This document shows positions 50,258 through 62,000 of a stretch of 64,000 nt of DNA, piece by piece. Position 1 is the first letter of the stretch; each line of letters opens with the position of its first letter. The notes below the pieces were generated by a model. That model saw nothing but the letters and a program-made list of their open reading frames with translations, had not been told where the DNA came from and did not search any database. The stretch is from Colletes latitarsis (taxonomy: Eukaryota; Arthropoda; Insecta; Hymenoptera; Colletidae). The position numbers and the translations under genes were made by a program. The stretch covers positions 40,248,001 to 40,312,000 of the forward strand of contig NC_135136.1 of the NCBI RefSeq assembly GCF_051014445.1. The letters run 5' to 3'.

Positions 50258-52630
50258 ATGGGAACTGTTCGCGCAAAGGTAAGCGCTTATTATTAGAAAA
50301 GCACCGTATAACCTGAAATTAAGACTATTAATTTACACCATGAGTAATTTCTAATAATAATTTGTGGCACTGTTAGTTTTTGTTTACTATTAAGTTTATA
50401 TATTTCTATTGATTTTATAGTATGTTCATTTTATGTCTAATACATTTTTTAAACATGCTTTGAATTAATATTTTTGTTAAAATATTTTTTAACAATTTTT
50501 TTATGTTTTTTTATCGTTTTAGGAAGCAAATATGTCTGAAAACTCGAATCAAGACTCAAATGATGCTATTCCAAGGGGCAGATATAATTCTAAAATGTCA
50601 GATGGTTCTGTAAGTAAAAATTTATGTCTTTATTTAAAAGATAATTTAATGAAGTAATTCTGTGCATTTATTTCTTTAGATATACTATTATTTAGGAAGT
50701 ACCAATTCATCTAACAATTTTTATTTTCAGTCAGCATATTTCAATTCGGAAAGGGACTTATTAGAGAAAGAAGATACTAAAGAAAAATCTATTGATTTGC
50801 AAACAGTAAAGGCACGTTTAAATTTAAGTATATTATTTAAAGCACTATCTATATGTGTAGTATATGCATCAACATTTCAAATTTGAATGTTCCATAAAAT
50901 AGACTTGTGATAAATTCTTGTATCAAATAGGCAAGAGTTGATAGAATACATGTAGATGGGCTTATGAGAACAAAGGATGACATAATAAAGGCTCAAGTAA
51001 CAGACCTTTTTAAAGCTCAGGATATGCAAGATGTTATTATACGTGCTTATAAAGTCAAAGGAAAACTTGAAGCTTTAGGATGTTTTAGGAGTATTGGGAT
51101 TTACATTGATACCAGTCAAGGTCCTCATGCCAGCCCAGAAGGTGTTGAAGTGGGTCTATATAATTTTATACTGATTCAACAAAAAATATATAATTTCTCA
51201 GATTTAATTTTTCTTAGTTTGTTATCAAATTATTTGTTTAAAAGTTAACAGATATTCTTATGAGAAACTCTACATTATATTCTATCCTAGATCACTTTTA
51301 CTGTACGTGAAATGCGGCGGTTGATGGGTGGAATTAATACTATGGTTGGAAATAATGAGGGTTCTGTTATTATTGGAGCAAAGGCACCAAATTTATTTGG
51401 AAGAGGGGAACGTCTTCAAATGGAGTATTCTCATGGTACAAAAAGTTCAACTAATATAAATATATCTGCTGTCAAGCCCTTAGTGGATAGTTGGTTTCGT
51501 ACAGTGTATGTAAAATTGTTTCTCTTTTGACGTTTAATATTTCTATTATTTACAGTTTGTTTTTTTTTTCAGGTTAACTGGTAGTGTGTACAACACAACC
51601 AGTGATTTTCCATGGTCTGGTTATCATCAATGTGACAAAGGCCTTCTATTAGATATTGCTCTTAATCCAGATGGAGCAGGTATATTGAAGCATAATTTAC
51701 AATATGAAGCTACATATAGAAAAATGATTTGCTCCAAACAAGCATCGTTTCGCGTTCGTGAACAGTCTGGTCCAAGTTTAAAGTCTGCATTACGACACAT
51801 TTGTTCTATTGATAAAAGGGATTCCTTAATATTTCCTACTATGGGAAGTCTCATACAGTTTTCAACAGAAATAGCTGGACTTGGTGGAAACATTGGATTT
51901 GTTAAAAATGAACTTATAATGCAATCTAATTGGACCCCGCATGAATGTCTTGCAAGTATCTTTCAATTTAAAGAGTAGATATTAGACCCTTTAATTACTT
52001 ATGCTTGGCACAATTTATTATTATCATTAAAAAAAATTTAATTAGTCCTTTCAATTGGGTCTGCAATCTGGGCTGCTTCGAGGAATTAACGACAATATGA
52101 AAATAAACATAGCTGATCAATTCTTTTTGGGTGGACCAATGAATCTTAGAGGTTTTGATATGAGAGGTTGTGGACCCCGACATGATGGTAATTCGATAGG
52201 CGGCGATGCATATTGGGCACTTGCATTGCATTTATATACACCACTGCCGTTCAGACCCGGTCGACACGGTTTTGGGGATCTGTTCAGGTTACATGGTTTT
52301 GTGAATGGTGGAAACGTATCAAATTTCACATTTAAATTCGGTACGAGATTTTTCAGAATTATAAATATTTTCTAATTTCATTAATTTATTAATTTAACTT
52401 TTTCGGTTGGTATATAAAAAATAATTAAAATTTGATTATTTTCAGCCAACGATTATAAAGAAAACATGAAAATTTTCACAGAAAATGTTCGTTGTTCCGT
52501 TGGTGGTGGCATTGCAATGAAGTTGGGAAATGTTGCAAGACTCGAGTTAAATCTAGTTATGCCTTTGTTATTTATCAGAAGCGATGTATTGCAAAAATTC
52601 CAATTTGGTATTGGTTTGCAGTACTTGTAA
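50258..52630 (+). CDS. Sam50: Sorting and assembly machinery component 50 (SAM50)
   Basis: Eight exons join in frame to 491 aa: 50258-50278, 50523-50609, 50731-50805, 50931-51149, 51291-51505, 51573-51951, 52046-52340, 52446-52630. SAM50 is the Omp85-family core of the complex that inserts beta-barrel proteins into the mitochondrial outer membrane. The start is taken from a 7-codon first exon (MGTVRAK), because vertebrate SAMM50 also begins MGTV. A single POTRA domain (about residues 63-135, RIHVDGLMRTKDDIIKAQV) precedes the barrel, which shows TMVGNNEGS, the Omp85 L6 motif LRGF in FLGGPMNLRGFDMRG, the YWALALHLYTPLPFRPG strand and a terminal FQFGIGLQYL. The human protein is 469 aa. Intron 6 can only be joined in frame as GC-AG (CTT/GCAAGT to ATTAG/TCC). 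Confidence 0.95.
51952..52045 (+). other. GC-AG intron in SAM50
   Basis: The only AG before the next conserved block is at 52044-52045, requiring phase 0. The nearest GT (51956) gives the wrong phase, and reading on meets a stop. CTT/GCAAGTA is a textbook GC donor and restores the frame. Confidence 0.75.
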
Positions 52631-53210
52631 ACATTTCTTGCTTTGGGGTAGTAAATTATATATATTGTATTATTTTTTATCTCAATAATGTGAATATAAT
52701 AAACTACAATTACGATTATAAATTTATTACTATTATGAAACACATTCTAATATCATTCGAAATAAACGAACGAAGCGTTTCCAATAAAAACTAGTACAAA
52801 TTTGTATAAGCATTTAATAATTATTTTCACTATAAATGGTGTCGTTCTTCTGAATCCTAACATTCTTTAAATGTTTATCGAAACTATGTACACATAGAAT
52901 AAATACGTTTACTTTTCAATTTGTATTAGACACGCAATATGTACGAATTTCTGCAGAGAAATAAAAAATTTCATCAGTTTCTATATAGTTAAAAATCAAG
53001 TACTACAATTTTTCTATCTGTACATAATATCTTGCATTTAATATTTCCTGAGTGCGAGACAAAATTTGTGCGTTGTTTTCAAATGATGCGATCTATCTAT
53101 ATCATTTGATGATAACTTACGCATAAATCATCAACAGTAGCGCCTCCTATGTGCATGAATCATGAGTGTATAAATTAGTTGAAAATGGCTGCTTGAAAAT
53201 TGTTCTCGAA
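52631..53210. other. Intergenic region between SAM50 and the PPP1R15 transcription unit
   Basis: This is AT-rich. A three-codon frame, ATGGCTGCTTGA at 53185-53196, lies just before the small upstream ORF and would be a minimal uORF if transcription starts before it. Confidence 0.35.
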
Positions 53211-54088
53211 ATGTGTGCTGTAATAATGTGTCATTTTACAATGGAATCCTTTGAAATTATTGAAAAATCAAAGCGAAGTATCGTACCTGAAGCAACAAGA
53301 TTTATTAAAAATTCTTTGTTCAAGGATAACAAGTGTGTTACAGTAAAGAATCAGCCTTCGTATTGCAAGCAAGATTGTCTACGTGATTGCGGTTGTCACG
53401 GTTGTGGAGGCTATAATTGTTGTATGTATGCGTAGAAAAAATATTGTTGTATAGGGTTATTGCATTATAATGTTTGATATTAAATCATAATGTCTAACTG
53501 TACCAATGCTGAATATCTTTTTGACTTTGATTGCTTTGTCACTGCGATTTTTTTATATCAACCAATGCACTCGATAAATCCATGGCAAGATCACGTCGTA
53601 ATTCAAACGTTATATCGATTTGCGAGTATTTCCAAGAATAAAAGAATTAATGGAATGTAATTCGTCACGCAGTTTTATGAATTTTATTACTGCTAAGTAA
53701 CATGTATATATAGAATATATATTATAAATAATTCTTCCATCCATTGGTAGATGTTGGTCAAGTAATTTGATAAATTTGTAAATACAAATTCTTTTTTATT
53801 TATATATTAATATTTAGATGTAATTTTTAAATTATTACTTAAAACACAAGAAAAGAATCACAACTATTCATTTTAAATTTCATCGAGCTTTTGTAAAATA
53901 TCATTAAAAATCTGCAAATTATCAATCTACAAAAACTTAATGAAATCCAAGTTGGACAATTGAGGTCCTTCCCTTGTTAGAAAAAAAATGCTGAATAATG
54001 TTTTTAATACACCACATTTTTTTTTATAGTGCAACATAGAAGATTTATGAGAACTAAGAGAAGTGCTAAAGGAATATCAATCTGTTGA
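53211..54088 (+). CDS. Small Cys-rich ORF spliced directly upstream of PPP1R15
   Basis: ATG at 53211 opens a frame beginning MCAVIMCHFTMESFEIIEK and leading into a Cys-rich segment (CKQDCLRDCGCHGCGGYNC). Unspliced, it stops at 53435. Splicing at a good donor (TTGTT/GTATGT, exon end 53421) to an acceptor after a T-run (TATAG/TGCAAC, exon start 54030) keeps the frame and adds a basic tail, LQHRRFMRTKRSAKGISIC, then stops at TGA 54086-54088. The spliced product is 89 aa. The PPP1R15 ATG is only 7 bases later, so one mRNA would carry both. I do not recognise the peptide. It may be a separate conserved microprotein or a long regulatory uORF of the stress phosphatase gene; an AATAAA near 53638 also allows an independent short transcript. 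Confidence 0.4.
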
Positions 54089-54095
54089 ATAAAGT

Positions 54096-55989
54096 ATGCA
54101 TGTAATTTCAAAATATGCAACTCCTCAAAATTTGGATTCTTTGTCTGAGTTTAATATTTCGAGTTCAACAATACCTTCTGCTTCCATACTTGATGTCTCT
54201 TCTATGCAACATCTGCCTTTGAAATTAACAATGGAGAAAATGTTTTCAATGAACAACAGTACATTAAGCATGGAGAATAATATGTCAAGTCCAAAGAAAG
54301 AGAACATGCTCCATAGTGTGTTCAATGCTTTCAACACAATATGGGAACGATTTTCCAAAGTGTCTGGTTCCTTTATGGCAAGCATTAATCATCCATTATC
54401 AGTAACAGTTGTTCATAATGAAGGTATAATTTCGCACGAATTTTTTAAAAATTTGACAACTAAAAGGGATATGTTGAACACTGATAATGTATACATTCAA
54501 GGCACTCAAATAAAGGAATCTTTAAATGTTATTGAAAGTATTCATCATGATATATTTGATGAAAAGAAACCTTATGAAAGCAGAATTTCTAATGAAAATA
54601 TAAAGGAAAAATTAAATTACAATTACAAATGCAATGAGAACAAAAATAATGATGTAGAAAGATCTGATAAAAATGAGTCTGTTATTACACAAAAGAGTAA
54701 AAGTAATTCAATTGATTGTAATTACTTATTACCAACAGAAGAGTCAAACGAAATGTTGGCAGATACTTGTTTATATATAAATACAAACAAACTGCTTGTT
54801 GGAAATAATTTCCATAATTATGCAAATATTTGTAATGAAGATACATTTACAAACAAGCAAGTTTCTCATTGCATTAATGATAACGTGAACGAAAAACCAG
54901 CGGAGGAAGAATCTTTTTCATCGACATCCAGTTCAAGCATAGTATGCGTTGAGTCGAACAAACAGATTACAGTATCAAATATGTTGACAGATATGTGGCA
55001 TAAAGTTTGCGACAGTGTGACAGATCGGTTCTATAAGACAGATTTAATTGAATCAGATATATCGATGAAAGGATCACATTCGCCGAAACAACGGCGGAAA
55101 CTTAACACTATAACAAAGGGCAGAGGTCGAGGCCGAGCAAGATCGCAGCTGAGACGCTCTGGTGTAAGTCAAACTAGACATAGAAAGGAGCGCACTAAGC
55201 ATGATTTAGAAGTAGACATTGAAAATGATTTCAAAAGTTGGCAAGAATTTGAGATGTATCATACAATAGGAAACAAAGAATTAGAAGACTGTTTTAGATT
55301 AGATGAAGACATGATAGACACAGTAGATACAAATAGTTCTATGTCATATACATTTGCTGATGTAGAACCTAAAGTTCAAAAGCCAAAGATATACAAGATG
55401 GTTGATCAAGATAAATCTAAATTTTCCACAAAAATGAGATGCATGCCTGAGTGCAGGGAAGGGATAAATGCATTTCATGAAGATTGTGTTGAGAATAGAT
55501 ACAATTCTCAGAGAAAGACTTTTCGACCACGTCTAATGTCAGAAAGTTCGATTAACTCAGAAGATAGTTACTGTATCGTATTTGAAACAGAATCTGAAGT
55601 AACTTACAGAAGTGATCTTGAGGACAGTGATGAAAGTGATATGGATGAAACCAGCGAAGATGAAGATAAATGCAAGGATAAAGAATCTGGATTTCCAGTT
55701 CAAAAAGTAAATAGTTATTTACATCTCCGAATTGTTTCTTTTAATTCCGAAATCATAAACATTAAGATTTTTATTGTAGGTAAAGTTTAATCTAAAGCCA
55801 ATTGTTCACACAATGGTACATTGGGACTATGCATACCGTGCTGCTAGAAGAGGACCATGGGAGGAAATGGCTAGAGATAGGGAACGATTTAAAGGTCGTA
55901 TAAATTGCATAGAACGTGTTCTTAACCCCATATTATCTAACCAACATCGAACTCACATTTGGCAAGAACGATTTGCAATTACCGAATGA
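54096..55989 (+). CDS. PPP1R15: Protein phosphatase 1 regulatory subunit 15 (GADD34/CReP-like)
   Basis: Two exons, 54096-55706 and 55780-55989, join in frame to 606 aa. PPP1R15 proteins bring PP1 to phosphorylated eIF2-alpha and so restart translation during the integrated stress response. The first 530 residues are poorly conserved and largely polar, with a basic KGRGRGRARSQLRR patch near residue 350 and an acidic SDLEDSDESDMDETSEDED run near 510-530. The last 70 residues carry the family core: the PP1-docking KVKF (537-540), then NLKPIVHTMVHWDYAYRAAR, RRGPWEEMARDRERFKGRI and a final HRTHIWQERFA. The single coding intron falls inside the docking motif, after its Lys. There is an acceptor at 54029, so the ATG at 54096 sits 66 bases into its exon. 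Insects generally have one such gene. Confidence 0.92.
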
Positions 55990-58859
55990 AACTTGTATTC
56001 GTGATACTTGTAAGGTAATTCAACGGTATGCGTTGTAGCAGAAGAGATGATGTATTATAGTAAGAGAATATGTATTATTACAGTAGGGGTGTTCAACCTA
56101 ACTGTATAATATGTCTTCCTGGATGACAACAGAGGCTGTGAATAAATAGCGTAGACATTTGTTTTAAGATATTTTTCATTACAATAGTACAAGTAAATTT
56201 ATCATTGTTTGTGCTATTACATTGTTTCTTAGACAGTACATATTTGTCTTCGTTATAAATTTTTAAAAGTGTAAGCTTTAGATTCTTGTCAGTGACCATT
56301 ATTTCAGAAAATGCTAAGGTTTACTTTATGCACTACATGAATTATATTAAATGATAAATATGATTGTAATAGTAGTAATTATATTAGTAATAATTAATTT
56401 GATTATATTTTATTAAAGAAAGATAAAAACATCATATTGTATCACTTAATATAATTTAAACTGTGTCATTGTAAATATAACGTATTTAACGAATAATAAA
56501 TATAAAAATTTAAGTTACACTAGCATTTTTCAGAAATATTTTTGTGAAGTAGCTGTATACAAGATCAGTTTAAATATTTCTGTAGTATATACATACATAA
56601 TTAGATAAATTAGTAGTCATCACTAGTCATTAAATCTGAATAAATTAACAATTTTTTTTTAATATGTTGAAAGAAGTTTAGTGGAAGGTGTTAATTATTC
56701 ATATTTCTCTTGTTTAGTATGTGCCATCATCTCTTCTTCTATACACTTGTTTTATGCCAAAACAGAAATCTTATGATCATACATTTTCAACAATTAAATA
56801 AATTGTAGAATACATGCACTCTACAAATACATGAATTAGAATTACATAATTTAAACTACACATGTTTAAGACATTTCCATTGCATATAATACATGTTAGA
56901 TTTTGTATGAAACAACTTAAATATACCCTCTTTGCATTAACAATTTACAGTGAGATAAAATTAAGTGGATATTATGTGATAAATTGTACCAACGTATTTT
57001 GCAATGAAAACTATAGATTGCAATCAAAATTGTATGATAAAATTTTGTATACAAATATTAACATACTTTAAACATGCCTTTAATGTGAGACATATGTCTA
57101 TATTAGGTAAAGATATTTGAGATATTTTCTTTGACTTAAAAAATTTCTTATTATGAAATTTAACTAGAAACCATAACATTTTTAGTATAATGATATTTAA
57201 TTATAAAGTAAAGTTTTAGTTCAGAACTCAATGTATGTTTGAATATATATATATAAATAATATTCATTTTGTTTACTATTCATTCAGATATATTAATTTC
57301 TCCAATTTTTTTCTTTGTTTTTTTTTAAAACATTAAATATGTGTATCAGTTAATAGGTTGTATATTTTACTATGATGTAAATTTATTATGTACAATATGT
57401 AGTTAAAATACTAATAATTAATATATGTACATACCATACTAATAATGTATTATATATATACATATAACATTGTACTTTAAAATGTCTAATTGAATTATAT
57501 TAATTTCCTTCTTATAATAATTTAATATAGTTTAGATTTATTGTAATTTTCAATGTACACAAAAATGTGTACAAATGAAAATTAATCCTTATTAATGGTT
57601 GCATTCAGTTAATGTTTATTAGGGGTTACTGTGAAATTATAAAAATTACATATGTATTTAACATATAAAATAAACAATATATGTATATATTTAATTAAAA
57701 TAAATGTATTCATCTGTTTTGTAACAGTCTATAAAATTTCTTTTTTTTATTACTCAAATGAAATAAAATGCTTTCAAAGAGTATTTGTTGAACAGTTGTA
57801 TTTATTTCCCATTTTCAAAAGAAATGATTCTTTAATCTTTGTTATGTATAACTGATTTTACTATTTGTACTTAGATGCACATATTTATAATATAATATTG
57901 TATAAACATACATGAATTTATGAAAGAAGAATTTAGTGGCATATGGTAAGTCTAATAGTATTAATTTACCTGTCATGAGTAACTTGAGAAGTTTCTCAGA
58001 ACCTAACAATGAAGTAATAATACAATTTGAATTATGCCAAGGGCAAGTTACATGATTGCAAGTACTTGATTGGTGGTCAGAAAACTAACGTTGCATTTAC
58101 GAACCCTACTCCTTAATTGTGCACCTGCGGATCTATTTTGAAAAACAATATTCTTTCGACACACAGTCGTTTCGCGGTTGCGAGGCAATAAATACGGTGA
58201 TTTCTAATAACGAATGATTTTATAGGTTACCGAGATGAAACATCAAACAGCTACTTTTCCTTTTTATTTCGTTATAATTATAGCTTTGGAAAATGCTACA
58301 TTTAGCAGAAGTTCAGTTTAAGAACGATTGATTATGCGTCGCAATTCAATCTCATGAAAATTAATTTATATAGTGATTTAAAAATGTTTACCCTCACACA
58401 CACACGCTCACACTGGTTACGAAAAGGGATCCTTCCATTAGTTGATACTGATAGCATAATTAAAATAACGTATGAATGACCAGAGTTACTGTAATAATTT
58501 ATGTAGTTTCATGACCGAGATGCATATTTGTACGAAGCATTGCGACGATCGAGCACAGTATTCCAACGGTATATTCACCATTGTTCGAGAAATTGCTGAA
58601 AGTCCAACGAAAAGAACTGATACCCTAGTAACTGAACCGGAAGAGGATTGGCACGATTTTAACTGGATGATTGTCGCAATGGAAACAATTTCAATTGTTC
58701 CTTACAACTGAATTATTCTAATCACGAATAATTGCGAGCAATAACGTTGTTATTATTGCTAATAGTGGGTAGCATTATTAATGATATTCGCATCCGAATA
58801 GATGGTATAATGATTTTCAAGTAGTCATGATTGAACCTATAATTTGATTCTACAACTTA
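55990..58859. other. AT-rich 3' flank of PPP1R15
   Basis: No supported gene. It probably includes a long 3' UTR with many AATAAA-like strings. A 79-codon frame at 58472-58711 (MNDQSYCNNLCSF...) has no recognisable domain. A short CA run lies near 58396. Confidence 0.4.
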
Positions 58860-59095
58860 CTAGAGGCTTCGTTAAAAAGTTATTAACAATTAAATTCAAA
58901 AATTTCAAATCGTTCTGGAAAAATTATTTTCAGTTGCGGGGGTTAATTACAATCATTTTTGGTGAATAGACATACCCCCGAAATCTTGCGCATTTTCGAG
59001 AAAAAAATTCAATACGGTCGGAACTTTAAACGTTAATAACTGTTTAACGAAGCCTTCATCAACAAATTGGTATTCTTGATTTTCGTTAATGTTTA
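58860..59095. repeat. Copy of the dispersed TIR-element family
   Basis: The ends are short inverted repeats (AGGCTTCGTTAAAAAGTTAT and, at the right, GTTAATAACTGTTTAACGAAG). They enclose an inverted copy of the TTTTTTCTCGAAA module seen at 7791, 8306 and 33842. It corresponds to an internally deleted copy lacking the outer 60 bases of the ANKRD50-intron element. Confidence 0.7.
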
Positions 59096-62000
59096 CCAAT
59101 TGGGTATCGTCTGTTTATCTTTTTTCAAATAATAATTATTCATCATATCGGTAACGTCATTTAGAAAGATATTGTAATTTTTTATGCCAGTAAAATATAA
59201 AATTCGATAAAGACGTTGGACGAAAAACCAAAAAATAATTAAATTTTTATCTACAGGTTTAGTATTTCTTCTTATTATGATCTGTTAAATAACGATGGTC
59301 ATCCATTTTTTTGTAATGTAATTAAAGCACTCCTTTTTTTATTGAAAGTTATTTGTATCGCGAGTTCAACGACGCGCATCAGAGGGCGATTCTAACGAGC
59401 TTGTCACCTCTTGCAACATCGTTTTCTTGGTTGTGATTTCACGCGGCACCTTTGTGTCTGCTGTTTGAAGAGAGAGAGAAAAAATCGTCGCTACTATTCA
59501 AGGATTATTCCATGCGATCTGCTTTCACCTTTTCACGATCGCCGATGCCGGAGGTGTAGAGAACCAGTTGTGAGGCCTCGTAACGCACCGCATAAAATTC
59601 TGAGTTCGAGATAAAATTTTAGAAGGTCCTCCTGACACGTCCGGTTAGATAATGCGGTTGTTCTAGTTACTAAGTTAACATCGACGACAAGATATTTATG
59701 TTCGGTAATACGGATCATGCTTTTTAGCCTTTCTTGAGTCGTGTATGGTCTGTCGGACCTGTCTTCAAGCGTAACTAATTGATGTGCCTACATATGTACA
59801 TATACATATACATGTTTGCTGGATGAATTTCTTTTCTTTTCGTAGTTCAGACAGCTATACAACTAACGGAGTCCATTGGAGTCTTCGGAACAGTCTTCTG
59901 ATCCGAATCCACTTGATTTTTACTTGTGGAGCCATTTGACGAAGAACACCTGATGATATTTTCTAGTGAAAACTGAAGATTTCGAACCTCATTCCTGACC
60001 ACTCAAAATATCCACGTCAAAATGAGTTGTTCGTCACGCCTGGAAAACATTGAATCGAATAAACCGTTCACATAAAAACATTTACATTAATTCGAGAACC
60101 CGTACGCTATAAATTTCGGCTGAAGTTTTCTTTTACGGAATCTGTACTATATGTATACTGAATACGCATAAACGTGAACATAACATTGACGTAATGCAAA
60201 ATTTTTAAGTACAGTTATAACAAAAATTTATAATTACGATATAATTTAACTAGATCATAACGCTACACGCATTAACGCCAGAATGCAACGTTGTCCGGTA
60301 TAACTCGGCTGTTAAAAATTACATCATCCGCATATCCGGCACGAATTCACGTTTGTTTTGCTTGTACGAACAACAGGAACGTGGTTCGGGGCATCGGTGT
60401 ATTTCGCAATGGCTTTCTTACAGGCATTGAACGACGGAGTGTTGTAAAACTGAAACTAACAGAAGACGAACTAGTCTACTTGTTACTTCGTTATTAAATA
60501 CAGAGTTTTTCCCAATGCCCTTTCACCACGGGGTTGCCACTCTTTGGCGCGACTAGGTAAACGGTCTTCACGATAAAGAACTTCGTTATCAAAATCACGT
60601 TTAATTAATTTATGAAGTCACCGCCTTCTTGACGCACATAATACTTAAGATAGAACACATCAGAACTTCGATATCACATATAAAACTCGTAGTATGTTAG
60701 CACGTCGTCTGTACGTAACTGTAAATACATATATTTAAAAGCACAATTCAGTGAATTCTTTCAGTATTAATTTCCTGCGTAGAGCGCGATACGTTTCGCG
60801 TCTCAACAATCCCTACACTTGTTAATTACGTTCCAGTGTCCATCTGAAAAGAAATAACCACGTAGTTGTTTACGGATTTCTTTCCGATGTCCTCGAGTAT
60901 GTTTGGTTTAGCCACGAGGTTCAACCCGTTGGTTTCCTTTCCAATCTTTGCCTTGTCGTTCGATTTCACCAGCGACTACGTCTTTATCTTCGCCAGAGCT
61001 TCCGCCAAAACTCCTCCTCTCGCTTTCTCTACCGACGACTCTTCAGCGATCGTGAGTTTCTCCCCAATGGCTGACGAAAATGACGCCGCTTGTTTAGACC
61101 TCAATCGCGCGATAGAAAAGGAGAAACTCCGTTAGCAGCTACATTCTCGAAACCCTTGTGATTTTCCACCTTCGAGTCGGTCAATAAATCCGACGGGCAG
61201 CGTGTCCCTTCCGTCATTGTTATTCGCGAACGCGGTTCATAAATTTGTTCATTCCAAGCAACGAAACATACACTCCGCGACGAAAAGATAGCATAATATG
61301 TAATTTTCTCAATCATCGTAAATGCCATTGAATAATAATAATTGGGAACTATGCAGATTAAATACGACATAAGACTTAAATCCGAACAAATTCAATAAGT
61401 TAATCGAACGATGACATACTGACAGTAACAATAAATCACGTACACGTGTCAGCGGTCGGTAACGGCTGGCAATTTCTGATGCTCCACCACATCCCGACCG
61501 AACAAGCTTTGCACTCGTTACAGTGGGTGGGACTGAGCTTTCGTGAACCTAACTGAGACCTATGGAAACATAGACTAGAGGTGACGAACTGGAGCCTATG
61601 GGCTATATTGAATCCTTGTTCCCACTTACTTGGCTCATAGACCTATAGAAAAGCGAATACCTGAAAGAGAATTTCGCCAAATTAATCTCTTATCAACTGA
61701 ATTTATCGCAGAATGAAACGGTGAAAGTCAATTAGTTGCGCACGATACAAATCTGTATCATGTTTCTACATAATAAGTAGAAACGACAAACAATAAGTAA
61801 AGACCATTTGCAATCCAGTCATAAGATAACATTAATCATTTATACGCACGATTTGAACATTCTGAATTATGGAAATTTGGATGGAGTTTCCGTGTTTCTT
61901 TATTGTTGGCGAATGTATATAACAATTGAGCAGTACTCGAGGCAGTATTTTCCACGAAAAAAGAATTTAAAGATCATGTTACGCTTTCACGAGTTACAAT

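Noticed and set aside
50532..50534. Second ATG (MSENSN) as the SAM50 start
   Set aside because: A 7-codon upstream exon joins in frame and gives MGTV, the start seen in vertebrate SAM50.
60866..61370. Two overlapping 89-codon frames on opposite strands
   Set aside because: They sit in a GC-rich patch, have no recognisable family, and no supporting splice sites.
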